From: Rhodopseudomonas palustris
Lineage (GTDB): Bacteria > Pseudomonadota > Alphaproteobacteria > Rhizobiales > Xanthobacteraceae
Length of the DNA: 64,000 nt
Assembly: GCF_013415845.1 (NCBI RefSeq)
Contig: NZ_CP058907.1
Location: forward strand, 1,674,001-1,738,000
Reading direction: 5' to 3'
Both the position numbers and the translations under genes were made by a program. Under the pieces are notes generated by a model, which saw only the letters and a program-made list of their open reading frames with translations, did no database searches and was not told where the DNA came from. Of the stretch, positions 28,421-37,906 are shown piece after piece; within the stretch, counting starts at the first letter, position 1, and each line of letters starts with the position of its first letter.

Positions 28421-29515
28421 TTACTTGCGCTTGTCGCCGATGCCCGGCACCGCGCCGTAGCGGCGCTCGTCGCCGACGAAGATCGCCGCCGGCGCCGGAT
28501 AGCTGACTTTACCGTTCGGTGTGTCGACTTCGATCCGGCGAAGATGCGGATGGTGCGACAGGTCTTCCATCGCGTTGACTTCGGCGAACGCGATGTCGGC
28601 GGCGGCCAGATGTTCGAGCAGGTCGTCGCGGGTCAGCGAGGCGAAGATGTCGGCCACGATCTTGTCGGTGTAGTCGCGGTTCTTCACCCGCTCGACGCCG
28701 TTGCACAGCCGCGGATCGTTCGGCAGGTCTGGCTGGCGCAGCACGTCCGAGCACAGCTTCTTCCACTCGCGCTCGCTCTGGATCGAGATCAGGATGTCCT
28801 TGCCGTCCTTCGACGTGAACACGCCATAGGGCGCGATCGACGGGTGAGCGAGGCCGAGACGCTTCGGCGGATTGCCGGCCTCGGCGTTGAGTAGCGGCAC
28901 GGTCAGCCAGTCGGCCATCACGTCGAACATCGAGATGCGGATGTCGGCGCCCTGGCCGGTGCGGCCGCGGCCGATCAGCGCTTCGAGGATCGCCGCATGG
29001 GCGGTGGCGCCGGTGGCGACGTCGACGATCGACATGCCGACGCGGGAGGCGCTTTCCGGGCCGCCGGTGATCGAGGCGAGGCCGCTTTCCGCCTGGATCA
29101 ACAGGTCATAGGCCTTGCGATGGGCGTAGGGGCCCTCGTCGCCGTAACCGGAGATCGTGCAGATGATCAGCTTCGGATAGTCCTTGCGCAGCCGCTCGCG
29201 GGCAAAGCCGAGCTTGTCCATCGAGCCCGGCTTCAGGTTCTGCAGCAGCACGTCGGCCGAGGCGATCAGCTTCTCCAGCTCCGCGCGGCCTTCCTTGGTG
29301 GCGAGGTCGACTACCGCGGATTCCTTGCCGCGGTTGAGCCAGACGAAGTAGCTGCTCTGGCCCTTGGCGGCGGCGTCGTAGCCGCGGGCGAAATCGCCTT
29401 CGGGCCGTTCGATCTTGATGACGTGGGCGCCGGCATCGGCGAGCCGCGAGCTGCAATACGGCGCGGCGACCGCCTGTTCGACGGCGATGACGGTCAGTCC
29501 TTCCAGCGGAAGCAT
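28421..29515 (-). CDS. CaiB/BaiF family III CoA-transferase
   Basis: 364 residues. VIAVEQAVAAPYCSSRLADA, VIKIERPEGDFARGYD, WLNRGKESAVVDLATKEGRA and a later HAAILEALIGR are standard family III features; the catalytic Asp should lie in the mid-protein region. It moves CoA between carboxylic acids such as succinate/mesaconate/itaconate or citramalate types. It is directly upstream of the HTD2-type hydratase (12 bases), with an acyl-CoA dehydrogenase further upstream on the same strand. Confidence 0.9.
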   Translation of the reverse strand: MLPLEGLTVIAVEQAVAAPYCSSRLADAGAHVIKIERPEGDFARGYDAAAKGQSSYFVWLNRGKESAVVDLATKEGRAELEKLIASADVLLQNLKPGSMDKLGFARERLRKDYPKLIICTISGYGDEGPYAHRKAYDLLIQAESGLASITGGPESASRVGMSIVDVATGATAHAAILEALIGRGRTGQGADIRISMFDVMADWLTVPLLNAEAGNPPKRLGLAHPSIAPYGVFTSKDGKDILISIQSEREWKKLCSDVLRQPDLPNDPRLCNGVERVKNRDYTDKIVADIFASLTRDDLLEHLAAADIAFAEVNAMEDLSHHPHLRRIEVDTPNGKVSYPAPAAIFVGDERRYGAVPGIGDKRK

Positions 29516-29560
29516 TGCTCAATCCTTGCGATGGTCATGCCGGAGCGCGGCACCATTGTC

Positions 29561-29674
29561 GTCATTCCGGGGCGCGAGCGAAGCTCGCGAACCCGGAATC
29601 TCGATATGTCGTGCCGATGCCGGATCAACAGCTCGAGATTTCGGGTTCGCCGCTACGCGGCGCCCCGGAATGAC
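29561..29674. repeat. ATTCCGGG palindromic intergenic repeat, copy 4
   Basis: GTCATTCCGGGGCGCGAGCG then CGCGAACCCGGAATCTCG, and GAGATTTCGGGTTCGCCG to CGGCGCCCCGGAATGACG. It lies between two minus-strand genes of the CoA cluster, so it may interrupt or attenuate that transcript. Confidence 0.88.
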
Positions 29675-29715
29675 GAGTTGATGTTACCGGGTGCATTGCA
29701 CGCGATGGAAGAGGT

Positions 29716-30888
29716 TTAGTAAGACCGCGGCATCCCGAGCACGTGCTCGGCGAGATGCGACAGGATCAGGTTGGTCGAGATCGGTGCGACCTGATACAGC
29801 CGGGTTTCGCGGAATTTGCGCTCGACGTCGTATTCCTCGGCGAAGCCGAAGCCGCCATGGGTCTGGATGCAGGCATTGGCCGCCTCGAACGAGGCGTCGG
29901 CGGCGAGCATCTTGGCCATGTTGGCCTCGGCGCCGCAATCCATGCCGGCTTCGTACTTGCGGGTGGCTTCCTTCACCATCAGCTCGGCGGCGCGCATGTT
30001 GGCGTAGGCCTTGGCGATCGGGAACTGGATGCCCTGGTTCTGGCCGATCGGCCGGCCGAACACCGCGCGGTCCTTGGCGTAGGCGCTGGCCTTGGCGATG
30101 AACCATTTGGCGTCGCCGACGCACTCCGAGGCGATCAGGATGCGCTCGGCATTCATGCCGGAGAGGATGTAGCGGAAGCCCTTGCCCTCTTCGCCGATCA
30201 AGTTCTCCTTCGGCACCTTCATGTCGGTGAAGAACACTTCGGTGGTGGCGTGGTTCATCATCGTGCGGATCGGGCGGATCTCAAGGCCATGGCCGCGCGC
30301 TTCGCGCATGTCGACCAGGAACACCGAGAGGCCCTCGGTCTTCTTGGTCACCTGATCCTTCGGCGTGGTGCGCGCGAGCAGGATCATCAGGTCGGAATAT
30401 TCCGCCCGGCTGGTCCAGATCTTCTGGCCGTTGACGACGTAGTCGCCGTTGGCGTCCTTTTTGGCGAAGGTCTTCAGCGAGGTGGTGTCGGTACCCGAGG
30501 TCGGCTCGGTGACGCCGAACGCCTGCAGGCGGAGTTCACCGCTGGCGATCTTCGGCAGCCACTTGGCCTTCTGCTCGTCGCTGCCGTGCCGCAGCAGGGT
30601 GCCCATGGTGTACATCTGGGCGTGGCAGCCACCGCCGTTGCAGCCGGCGCGCTGAATCTCTTCCAGGATCGCCGCCGCGGCCGACAGCTTCAGGCCGGCG
30701 CCACCGTATTCCTCGGGGATCAGAACGGAAAGGTAACCGGCCTCCGTCAGGGCGTCGACGAACGCCTTGGGATAGGCCATTTCGCGGTCGAGTTTGCGCC
30801 AGTACTCGCCGGGAAACTGCGCACACAGTTTGGCGACGGCGTCGCGGATGTCGTGGTATTCGTCCTGCTCCGCGGCATGGTGTTTCAT
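29716..30888 (-). CDS. Acyl-CoA dehydrogenase
   Basis: 390 residues from the ATG at 30888 (MKHHAAEQDEYHDI). FAD/substrate motifs AFGVTEPTSGTDT and KIWTSRAEYSD, the catalytic-Glu region LSGMNAERILIASE, and the C-terminal QTHGGFGFAEEYDVERKFRE identify the family. It oxidises an acyl-CoA to the 2-enoyl-CoA and passes electrons to ETF. It lies 34 bases downstream of the P450 gene, so probably one transcript; it is separated from the CoA-transferase by a palindromic repeat. Confidence 0.92.
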   Translation of the reverse strand: MKHHAAEQDEYHDIRDAVAKLCAQFPGEYWRKLDREMAYPKAFVDALTEAGYLSVLIPEEYGGAGLKLSAAAAILEEIQRAGCNGGGCHAQMYTMGTLLRHGSDEQKAKWLPKIASGELRLQAFGVTEPTSGTDTTSLKTFAKKDANGDYVVNGQKIWTSRAEYSDLMILLARTTPKDQVTKKTEGLSVFLVDMREARGHGLEIRPIRTMMNHATTEVFFTDMKVPKENLIGEEGKGFRYILSGMNAERILIASECVGDAKWFIAKASAYAKDRAVFGRPIGQNQGIQFPIAKAYANMRAAELMVKEATRKYEAGMDCGAEANMAKMLAADASFEAANACIQTHGGFGFAEEYDVERKFRETRLYQVAPISTNLILSHLAEHVLGMPRSY

Positions 30889-30922
30889 CGGCTGCGTCTT
30901 CTTGTTGGTTTTGGGGGGAAGG

Positions 30923-32188
30923 TCATGAGACCCGGACCGGCAAGGACTCGTAGCCCTTGACGAAGCTCGAATACACCCGCTTCGGCTCCCCGACAACTTC
31001 AATACGCTCGAAACGCTTGAGCATCTCCTCCCATACGATCCTCAGTTGCAATTCGGCCAAGCGCATCCCGACGCACCGATGGATACCGAAACCGAACGAC
31101 AGGTGGATCCTGGCCCGGGCGCGGTCGATGATGAATTCCTCCGGCCGCTCGATCACCTCGTCGTCGCGGTTGCCGGAAACGTACCACATCACCACGCGGT
31201 CGCCCTTGCGGATGGTCTTGCCGCCGAGCTCGGTGTCTTGGAGGGCGGTGCGGCGCATGTGGGCCAGCGGCGTCTGCCAGCGGATCACCTCGGGCACCAT
31301 GGTGTCGATCAGCTTCGGATTGGCCCGCAGCTTTTCGAATTCGTGCGGGTTCTCGTTCAGCGCCAGCACCGAGCCGGTCATGGTGTTGCGGGTGGTGTCG
31401 TTGCCGCCGACGATGAGCAGCAGGATGTTGCCGATCAGGTTGTCGCGGTCCATCGTCCGGGTGGCGTCGTGATGTGCCATCATCGACAGCAGGTCGTTGC
31501 GCGGCTCCGAGTTCACCCGCTCGTTCCACATCCGGGCGAAATACGCGGCGCATTCGTTCAGCTCGTCGCGGCGCTGCTGCTCGGATTCGACCACGCCGCT
31601 CTTCGGCAGCGCGGTGGCGACGTCGGACCAGCGCGTCAGCTTGCGGCGTTCGTCGAACGGAAAATCGAACAGCGTCGCCAGCATCTGCGTCGTCAGCTCG
31701 ATCGAGACGCGGTCGACGAAGTTGAAGGTCTCGCCCCGCGGCAGGCCGTCCAGCACCTTCTGGGTCCGGCCGCGGATCAGCACCGCCAATTCGTCCAGAT
31801 GCTGCGGGGTGAACATCGGCGACACCGTCTTGCGCTGCGCCGAGTGCCGCGGCTCGTCCATCGCGATGAAGCTCGGCCAGTCGTAACCGACCGGCGCGTC
31901 GCGGATCGAGATGCCGCCGAGCGTGGAGTCCGACGAGAAGATCTGGTGGTTGGTGTCGACATGCATGATGTCGTTGTACTTGGTGACGCTCCAATACGGC
32001 TCGATCGGCGCGTTGGTGCAGTAATGCACCGGCTCTTCCTTGCGCAGCCGTTCGAACCACGGCCACAGCGTGTCGTCGCGGAAGTGCCGCGGGGCACCGG
32101 GATGGAAGTCCTTCAGCGGGGTCGCATAGGCTTCCTCGCGCGCCGCCCGCAGCCGCGCCGCTTTTCCGGTCTCGATGGTGCCGTGCAT
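30923..32188 (-). CDS. Cytochrome P450, CYP153-like
   Basis: 421 residues from the ATG at 32188. The I-helix is LLIVGGNDTTRNTMTGSVLA, the ExxR motif is in PEVIRWQTP, and the heme Cys is in FGFGIHRCVG. The segments MDEPRHSAQRKTVSPMFTP and LTRWSDVATALP strongly recall CYP153 terminal alkane/fatty-acid hydroxylases; the subfamily call is from memory. It needs a ferredoxin and reductase, which are not adjacent. It leads a minus-strand run with an acyl-CoA dehydrogenase, so it may start oxidation of an alkyl or isoprenoid chain that then enters beta-oxidation. Confidence 0.88.
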   Translation of the reverse strand: MHGTIETGKAARLRAAREEAYATPLKDFHPGAPRHFRDDTLWPWFERLRKEEPVHYCTNAPIEPYWSVTKYNDIMHVDTNHQIFSSDSTLGGISIRDAPVGYDWPSFIAMDEPRHSAQRKTVSPMFTPQHLDELAVLIRGRTQKVLDGLPRGETFNFVDRVSIELTTQMLATLFDFPFDERRKLTRWSDVATALPKSGVVESEQQRRDELNECAAYFARMWNERVNSEPRNDLLSMMAHHDATRTMDRDNLIGNILLLIVGGNDTTRNTMTGSVLALNENPHEFEKLRANPKLIDTMVPEVIRWQTPLAHMRRTALQDTELGGKTIRKGDRVVMWYVSGNRDDEVIERPEEFIIDRARARIHLSFGFGIHRCVGMRLAELQLRIVWEEMLKRFERIEVVGEPKRVYSSFVKGYESLPVRVS

Positions 32189-32535
32189 CGTCGTCCTCCC
32201 TGGCCATGTCATGGACGCTCGCCGCGGGTGGGCGGCGGCGGTCGCGGTCGGATTTTTTTGTCCCGCCATGGTTCGGTCCGGCGGGTTCGGCCGTCTGATC
32301 AGATCGTCAAGAGGCGGCAGCGGCGGGGCGCTTTCGGGGAGCCCGACCGGCCGTTCGAACAAATTGATTTGACGGTAGAAAAGCGCTCCGCGCGCGACTT
32401 GCGTCGACAAGCTGGAGACCGTGCTGCAGCGCCCGACCATTGGAGCCTTCTCAGGCTCCCGGCGCCGTGACATGGTGCGCGCAAACAACACACGGCGACG
32501 CTGCCAGGCGTCGCCGAGCGGAGCGAGCACCCAGC
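32189..32535. other. Divergent promoter region between P450 and isovaleryl-CoA dehydrogenase genes
   Basis: This 347-base gap separates two divergent genes and should hold both promoters. The frames of both genes remain open into it, but the residues are not conserved-looking. I see no clear operator palindrome. Confidence 0.55.
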
Positions 32536-33708
32536 ATGATTCCCAACGCGCAGAGCCTGTTCAACTTCGATCTCGGCGAGACCGCCGACGCGATCCGGGA
32601 GACCGTTCGCGACTTCGCCGCTAACGAGATCGCACCGCGCGCCGAGGCCATCGACAAGACCAACACGTTCCCGCGCGACCTGTGGCCGAAGCTCGGCGCG
32701 CTCGGCCTGCACGGCATCACCGTCGAGGAAGACTACGGCGGCGCCGGGCTCGGTTATCTCGAGCACTGCATCGCGATGGAGGAGATCTCCCGCGCCTCCG
32801 CGTCGGTCGGTCTGTCCTATGGCGCGCACTCCAACCTCTGCATCAATCAGCTGCGCCGCAACGGCAACGAAGCGCAGAAGCGCAAATATCTGCCGAAGCT
32901 GATTTCCGGCGAGCATGTCGGCGCGCTGGCGATGAGCGAGCCGGGCGCCGGCTCCGACGTGGTGTCGATGAAGACCCGCGCCGACAAGAAGGGCGACCGC
33001 TTCATCCTCAACGGCAACAAGATGTGGATCACCAATGGCCCGATCGCCGAGACGCTGGTGGTGTACGCCAAGACCGATCCGAACGCCGGGCCGCGCGGCA
33101 TCACCGCGTTCCTGATCGAGAAGGGCTTCAAGGGTTTCTCGACCGCGCAGAAGCTCGACAAGCTCGGGATGCGTGGCTCCGACACCGGCGAACTGGTGTT
33201 CGAGGATTGCGAAGTGCCGGAGGAGAACGTGCTCGGCGAGGTCGGCCGCGGTGTCAACGTGCTGATGAGCGGGCTCGACTACGAGCGCGCGGTGCTGGCC
33301 GCCGGCCCGGTCGGCATCATGCAGGCCTGCATGGACGTGGTGTTGCCCTACGTGCACGAGCGCAAGCAGTTCGGCGAGCCGATCGGCACCTTCCAATTGG
33401 TGCAGGGCAAGGTCGCCGACATGTACGTGACGATGAACGCCTCGCGCGCTTACGTCTATGCGGTGGCCAAGGCCTGCGACCGTGGCGAGACCACCCGCGA
33501 AGACGCCGCCGGCGCGATCCTGTACGCCGCCGAACGCGCCACGCAATGCGCGCTCGATGCGATCCAGCTGCTCGGCGGCAACGGCTACATCAACGACTAT
33601 CCGACCGGCCGCCTGCTGCGCGACGCCAAGCTCTACGAGATCGGCGCCGGCACCAGCGAGATCCGCCGCATGCTGATCGGCCGCGAGCTGTTCACCAAGA
33701 CCGCGTAA
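32536..33708 (+). CDS. ivd: Isovaleryl-CoA dehydrogenase
   Basis: 390 residues from the ATG at 32536 ([15 protein letters not shown]). [19 protein letters not shown] and [11 protein letters not shown] are FAD/substrate motifs; the Glu in [18 protein letters not shown] is the catalytic base position specific to isovaleryl-CoA dehydrogenases, and the C-terminal [19 protein letters not shown] is also typical. It converts isovaleryl-CoA to 3-methylcrotonyl-CoA in leucine breakdown. The methylcrotonyl-CoA carboxylase genes that commonly follow are absent; a methyltransferase gene follows instead. Confidence 0.92.
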   Translation: MIPNAQSLFNFDLGETADAIRETVRDFAANEIAPRAEAIDKTNTFPRDLWPKLGALGLHGITVEEDYGGAGLGYLEHCIAMEEISRASASVGLSYGAHSNLCINQLRRNGNEAQKRKYLPKLISGEHVGALAMSEPGAGSDVVSMKTRADKKGDRFILNGNKMWITNGPIAETLVVYAKTDPNAGPRGITAFLIEKGFKGFSTAQKLDKLGMRGSDTGELVFEDCEVPEENVLGEVGRGVNVLMSGLDYERAVLAAGPVGIMQACMDVVLPYVHERKQFGEPIGTFQLVQGKVADMYVTMNASRAYVYAVAKACDRGETTREDAAGAILYAAERATQCALDAIQLLGGNGYINDYPTGRLLRDAKLYEIGAGTSEIRRMLIGRELFTKTA

Positions 33709-33802
33709 GACGTCACGCGTTGCAAGGGTGCCATGCTGGCGCCCTTGCTTTGACATCTGTGACCCCTATGGCTCCGCCCTCGCTTGAAATCGGAGGGACA
33801 AA

Positions 33803-34597
33803 ATGGACGCCAAGGAGGTCTCCGCACATTGGGAGAGCAACGCCGAGACGTGGACGATGCTCGCGCGCGCCGGCCATGACCGGTATCGCGATGCGCTGAA
33901 TACGCCGGCTTTCCTCGCGATGTTGCCGCCGGTCGCTGGTCTGAAAGGGCTGGACCTCGGCTGCGGTGAAGGCACCAACACGCGCGCCGTCGCGCGGCTC
34001 GGCGCCTCGATGACCGGCCTCGACATCGCCCCGACTTTTCTGCGTCACGCCCGGGACGCCGAACGACGTGATCCTCTCGGCATCGACTACGTGCTGGGAG
34101 ACGGCCTCACATTGCCGTTCGCAGACGGCAGCTTCGATTTCGTGACGGCCTTCATGTCGATGATGGACATGGTCGACCAGGCGGCTGTGCTCCGGGAGGT
34201 TGCGCGAATCCTGAGGCCGGGCGGCTTTTTGCAGTTTTCTATCCTGCATCCCTGCTTCGTGCCGCCGACACGCCGCAACATCCGCGATGAGCACGGCGTT
34301 CCGGTGGCCATCGAACTGGCCGATTACTTCGACGAGAGCGACGGTCGGGTTGAGCGGTGGTTGTTTTCCGGCCTCTCGCCGGAGCAGAACGCCACCCTGA
34401 CGCCGTTTGCGGTTCCGCGGTTTCACCGCACGCTGTCGACCTGGGTTGCGATGATCGTCGGGGCAGGGCTCAGGATCGAGGCGTTCGGCGAGCCGATGGC
34501 CTCGGAGGAGGTCGCTGCAGCCGAACCGATCGTCGCGGACACCCGGGTCGCCCCGATCTTTTTGCACGTGTTGGCGAAGCGCCCGATGACGCCTTAA
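33803..34597 (+). CDS. Class I SAM-dependent methyltransferase
   Basis: 264 residues, with a GGAGGGACAAA ribosome-binding site. The SAM pocket is LKGLDLGCGEGTNTRAVA, with TGLDIAPTFL as the acidic-loop strand and DGLTLPFADGSFDFVTAF as motif III. It belongs to the Methyltransf_11/UbiE-like group; the acceptor is unknown. Its last four bases overlap the 3' end of the convergent DUF2927 gene. Confidence 0.87.
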   Translation: MDAKEVSAHWESNAETWTMLARAGHDRYRDALNTPAFLAMLPPVAGLKGLDLGCGEGTNTRAVARLGASMTGLDIAPTFLRHARDAERRDPLGIDYVLGDGLTLPFADGSFDFVTAFMSMMDMVDQAAVLREVARILRPGGFLQFSILHPCFVPPTRRNIRDEHGVPVAIELADYFDESDGRVERWLFSGLSPEQNATLTPFAVPRFHRTLSTWVAMIVGAGLRIEAFGEPMASEEVAAAEPIVADTRVAPIFLHVLAKRPMTP

Positions 34598-35418
34598 CGC
34601 GTCAGCTTGTTCACCTTGGCGACGTAGCTGCGCACGTCGGCGAGGACCTGGGGCAGCACGGCTTTGACCTCGGGCACGGTCATGCCGGGGCGGATCGCCG
34701 GGTGGTACAGGATGTTCAACAGGTACTGATCGTAGACGTCGAAATAGCCCTTCTGGACGTCGTCGTTGAACATCGTCCACGGCACCTTGTCGGTGTCGTT
34801 GATCGGGCCGAGCGATTGCAGCAGCTCCTCGTAGGCGCAGTCGCGGAACACGAAGTCGCCGTTGTCGATGGTGAGGATGACGTCGGAGCGCTCGATCTCG
34901 TACCGGTCGTTCTTGCGGAAGCCGGACAGGCACTGCGGATCGAGGCTTTCGCGGATCTCGCGGGCGCGTTCCTCGCCGTAGAACGTCGCGATGGTCTTGC
35001 CGAGGTTGCGGTCGCGGACGAGGTGGACGGTGACGTTGGCCTCGTCCGGATTGTCGGTCATCGCTATATCAAGATGCTCGACCCGGCCGGCGATGTCCGA
35101 CACGATCCGGGCGAGCTCGGCGCGGCGATGCGCCTGGCCGTCGCCTTCGGCATAGACCCGCACCGGGGCCTCGTATTTGCGAATCCGGTCGACCCGTCCC
35201 GCCATGTGGAATTCGGCGCCGAACGCGGTGCGGAAGAAACCGTCGACGATCTGACTGTCGGTGAAGTCGGTCTTCTCGCTGCGCTGGGTGGCGGAGAAGT
35301 CGGTCGCCTCGGCGGCGCCGGCCGGGGCCGTCGCGAGGAGCGTGATCGCGGCGGTAACCGCCGCGAGCGCAGGTCTAAGATGCCGGGTGCCGCAGTGCAT
35401 CACGAAAGGCTGCCGCAT
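34594..35418 (-). CDS. Exported DUF2927 domain protein
   Basis: 274 residues from the ATG at 35418; an ATG six codons on and a TTG eight codons earlier are alternatives. A signal peptide ends near APAGAAEA. The mature part contains DSQIVDGFFRTAFGAE, VRVYAEGDGQAHR and CAYEELLQSLGPINDTDKVPW, the pattern of the DUF2927 family (putative periplasmic proteases/hydrolases of unknown activity). It lies 68 bases downstream of the L,D-transpeptidase gene's stop-side neighbour region on the same strand, so joint transcription with that gene is possible. Confidence 0.8.
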   Translation of the reverse strand: MRQPFVMHCGTRHLRPALAAVTAAITLLATAPAGAAEATDFSATQRSEKTDFTDSQIVDGFFRTAFGAEFHMAGRVDRIRKYEAPVRVYAEGDGQAHRRAELARIVSDIAGRVEHLDIAMTDNPDEANVTVHLVRDRNLGKTIATFYGEERAREIRESLDPQCLSGFRKNDRYEIERSDVILTIDNGDFVFRDCAYEELLQSLGPINDTDKVPWTMFNDDVQKGYFDVYDQYLLNILYHPAIRPGMTVPEVKAVLPQVLADVRSYVAKVNKLTR

Positions 35419-35486
35419 TCCGGTCCGGCGCACAACCGGCAATTCGGCCGCAGCCGCCTGTGCACGCGGCCGATCGCCCTGCTGGC

Positions 35487-36068
35487 TTAGTTTTTCACCA
35501 CCACCACGGTGCCGACCCGAACCCGGTCGTACAGGTCCTTGACGTCGTCATTGGTCATACGGAAGCAGCCGGACGACACCGCCTGGCCGATCGTTTCCGG
35601 CTCGTTGGAGCCGTGAATCCGGTACAGCGTCGAGCCGAGGTACATCGCCCGGGCGCCGAGCGGATTGTCCTCGCCGCCTGCCATGTAGCGCGGCAGGTCG
35701 GGGCGGCGGCGCAGCATCTGGGCCGGCGGCGTCCAGCCCGGCCATTCCTTCTTGGCGGTGATGCGGTGGGTGCCCGACCAACGGAAGCCGTCGCGGCCGA
35801 CGCCGATGCCGTAGCGTAGCGCGGTGCCGTCGCTCTGGACCAGATACAGCCGGCGCTCGCGGGTGCTGATGACGATCGTGCCCGGGGCATAGTTGCCGTC
35901 GAACATCACGGTCTCGCGTGGGATCGGATTGGCGCTCGGGCCGGAGCGATAGTACGGTCCGAATCCCATCACCGAGCGCAGGTCGAGCTCTTGCGCCGAA
36001 GCGGCGGTCGGCAGGGCGGTGGCGATCGAGATCAGCGCGAGCGCGCTGGCGGCAAGTCGACGAACCAT
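35487..36068 (-). CDS. L,D-transpeptidase (YkuD domain)
   Basis: 193 residues from the ATG at 36068. A signal peptide ends at SAQE near residue 25. The YkuD domain has TIVISTRERRLYLVQ, GVGRDGFRWSGTHRI, PLGARAMYLG and the active site HGSNEPETIGQAVSSGCFRM (His, then SxGCxR with the catalytic Cys). It cross-links peptidoglycan (3-3 links) or attaches proteins to it in the periplasm. The very long open frame upstream is the shadow of the ThDP gene on the other strand. Confidence 0.93.
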   Translation of the reverse strand: MVRRLAASALALISIATALPTAASAQELDLRSVMGFGPYYRSGPSANPIPRETVMFDGNYAPGTIVISTRERRLYLVQSDGTALRYGIGVGRDGFRWSGTHRITAKKEWPGWTPPAQMLRRRPDLPRYMAGGEDNPLGARAMYLGSTLYRIHGSNEPETIGQAVSSGCFRMTNDDVKDLYDRVRVGTVVVVKN

Positions 36069-36248
36069 TCCGAAACCTCGCAATCTTCGTTTCGCTCCGA
36101 ACTGGCCATAATCGCAGCGATTGCGCAAGCCGGCGGCCGTACGTCGGCGCACGCGTTCGCCGCAGTCCTGCCGCGCGCCGTCCCCCTTTGACGAAGCGAT
36201 GGAACAATGATTGATCGGGCGCACAAATTGCAAATCGGGAGCGAAACT

Positions 36249-37793
36249 ATGAATGGTGCCGAGAGTCTGGTGCGGACGCTGGTCAAGGGCGGCGTCGATG
36301 TCTGCTTCACCAACCCTGGCACGTCGGAAATGCACTTCGTCGCCGCGCTCGACCGGGTCGAGGGGATGCGCTGCGTGCTCGGCCTGTTTGAGGGCGTCGT
36401 CACCGGCGCCGCCGATGGTTACTATCGGATGAAGGGCACGCCGGCCTCGACGCTGCTGCATCTCGGCCCCGGCCTCGCCAACGGCCTTGCCAACCTGCAT
36501 AACGCCAAGAAGGCGGCTTCCGGTATCGTCAACATCGTCGGCCAGCACGCTACCTATCACATCGATTACAACGCGCCGCTGACCTCCGACATCGAGGGCC
36601 TGGCGCGGCCGATGTCGGCCTGGGTCCGCACCTCGCCGGACGCGAAGTCGGTGGCGCGCGACGGCGCCGCCGCCATCGCCGCCGCCAAGAGCTCGCCGGC
36701 GCAGATCGCCACGCTGATCCTGCCGGCCGACACCGCCTGGAACGAAGCCGACGGCGTCGCCGACGTGCCGGAAGAGAGCCAGCGCCCGACCTATTCGCCG
36801 CAGGCGGTGGAAGCCGCCGCGCGCGTGCTGCGCTCGGGCGAGCCGACGCTTTTGCTGCTGTCCGGCGCTGCGCTCACCGAGCATGGCCTGGCGCTGGCGC
36901 AGCGGATCGCCGGCAAGACCGGCTGCAAGGTGATGGGCCAGACCTACAACGCCCGGATGGCACGCGGGCAGGGGCGCTACTGGATCGAGCGGATTCCGTA
37001 TGTGGTCGATGCCGCGCTGCCGATCCTCAAGCAGTTCCGCCACATCGTGCTGGTCGAGGCGATGGATCCGGTGGCGTTCTTCGCCTATCCGGACAAGCCG
37101 AGCCTGCTGAAGCCGGAAGGCTGCGAGGCGCATCGCGTCACCGAGGTCGGCGAGAATTCGGTCGCGGCGCTGGAAGCGCTGGCCGGTGCGCTCGGCGCCA
37201 AGGCGAGCGACGCCGCGCCGCAGAAGCTGGTCGAGATCGGCAAGCCGACCGGCGCGCTGACGCTCGACAATATTGCCCAGACGATCGCGATGGCGATCCC
37301 GGAGAATGGCATCGTGATCGATGAATCGATCACCACCGGCCGCGGCTTCTTCCCGCCGACGGCGGCCGCCGCGCCGCATGACTGGCTGCAGAACCTCGGC
37401 GGCTCGATCGGCTTTTCCCCGCCGGTCGCGGTCGGCGCCGCGGTGGCCTGCCCGGACCGCAAGGTGCTGTGCATGGTCGGCGACGGTAGCGCGATGTACA
37501 CCGTGCAGGCGCTGTGGACCCAGGCGCGCGAGAACCTCGACGTCACCACCGTGGTGTTCGCCAACCGCAAGTATCAGATCCTGCGCGGCGAGTTCGACGG
37601 CGTCGGCGCCGGTAAGCCCGGCCAGCGCGCCGAGGACATGCTGACGCTGGACCGGCCGGACCTCGATTGGGTGGCGCTCGCCAAGGGCATGGGCGTTCCG
37701 GCGCGGAACGTGTCGACCGCCGACGAGTTCAACGCCGCGCTCGCCGCCGGCCTCGCCAGCGGCGGCCCGAACGTGATCGCGGTGCAGATGTAG
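36249..37793 (+). CDS. Acetolactate synthase large subunit-like ThDP enzyme
   Basis: 514 residues from the ATG at 36249. It starts MNGAESLVRTLVKGGVDVCF with NPGTSEMHFVAALD; the ThDP Glu is in LGLFEGVVTGAADGY; the ThDP/Mg motif is GDGSAMYTVQALW. It is about 50 residues shorter than true acetolactate synthase and has no regulatory partner gene, so biosynthetic IlvB is unlikely; a 2-oxoacid decarboxylase or carboligase is more probable. It is divergent from the L,D-transpeptidase gene over a 180-base gap. Confidence 0.82.
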   Translation: MNGAESLVRTLVKGGVDVCFTNPGTSEMHFVAALDRVEGMRCVLGLFEGVVTGAADGYYRMKGTPASTLLHLGPGLANGLANLHNAKKAASGIVNIVGQHATYHIDYNAPLTSDIEGLARPMSAWVRTSPDAKSVARDGAAAIAAAKSSPAQIATLILPADTAWNEADGVADVPEESQRPTYSPQAVEAAARVLRSGEPTLLLLSGAALTEHGLALAQRIAGKTGCKVMGQTYNARMARGQGRYWIERIPYVVDAALPILKQFRHIVLVEAMDPVAFFAYPDKPSLLKPEGCEAHRVTEVGENSVAALEALAGALGAKASDAAPQKLVEIGKPTGALTLDNIAQTIAMAIPENGIVIDESITTGRGFFPPTAAAAPHDWLQNLGGSIGFSPPVAVGAAVACPDRKVLCMVGDGSAMYTVQALWTQARENLDVTTVVFANRKYQILRGEFDGVGAGKPGQRAEDMLTLDRPDLDWVALAKGMGVPARNVSTADEFNAALAAGLASGGPNVIAVQM

Positions 37794-37906
37794 CATCGCG
37801 GACGGCCCTGCCACCCAGGGCCTTCCCGTTTCGGACAGTTGTCGAACCGGTGGCCGGCAGCGTAGCCTGTCGGCCGCGGCCGGGCATGGCCGCGGGTGGA
37901 GCAGGC

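Noticed and set aside
36249..37793. Assigning this ThDP enzyme as IlvB
   Set aside because: It is shorter than IlvB, lacks an ilvN neighbour and is isolated from branched-chain amino-acid genes.
35487..37814. A 775-codon minus-strand open frame
   Set aside because: Only its last 193 codons are real (L,D-transpeptidase with its own signal peptide); the rest is the reverse shadow of the ThDP enzyme gene.
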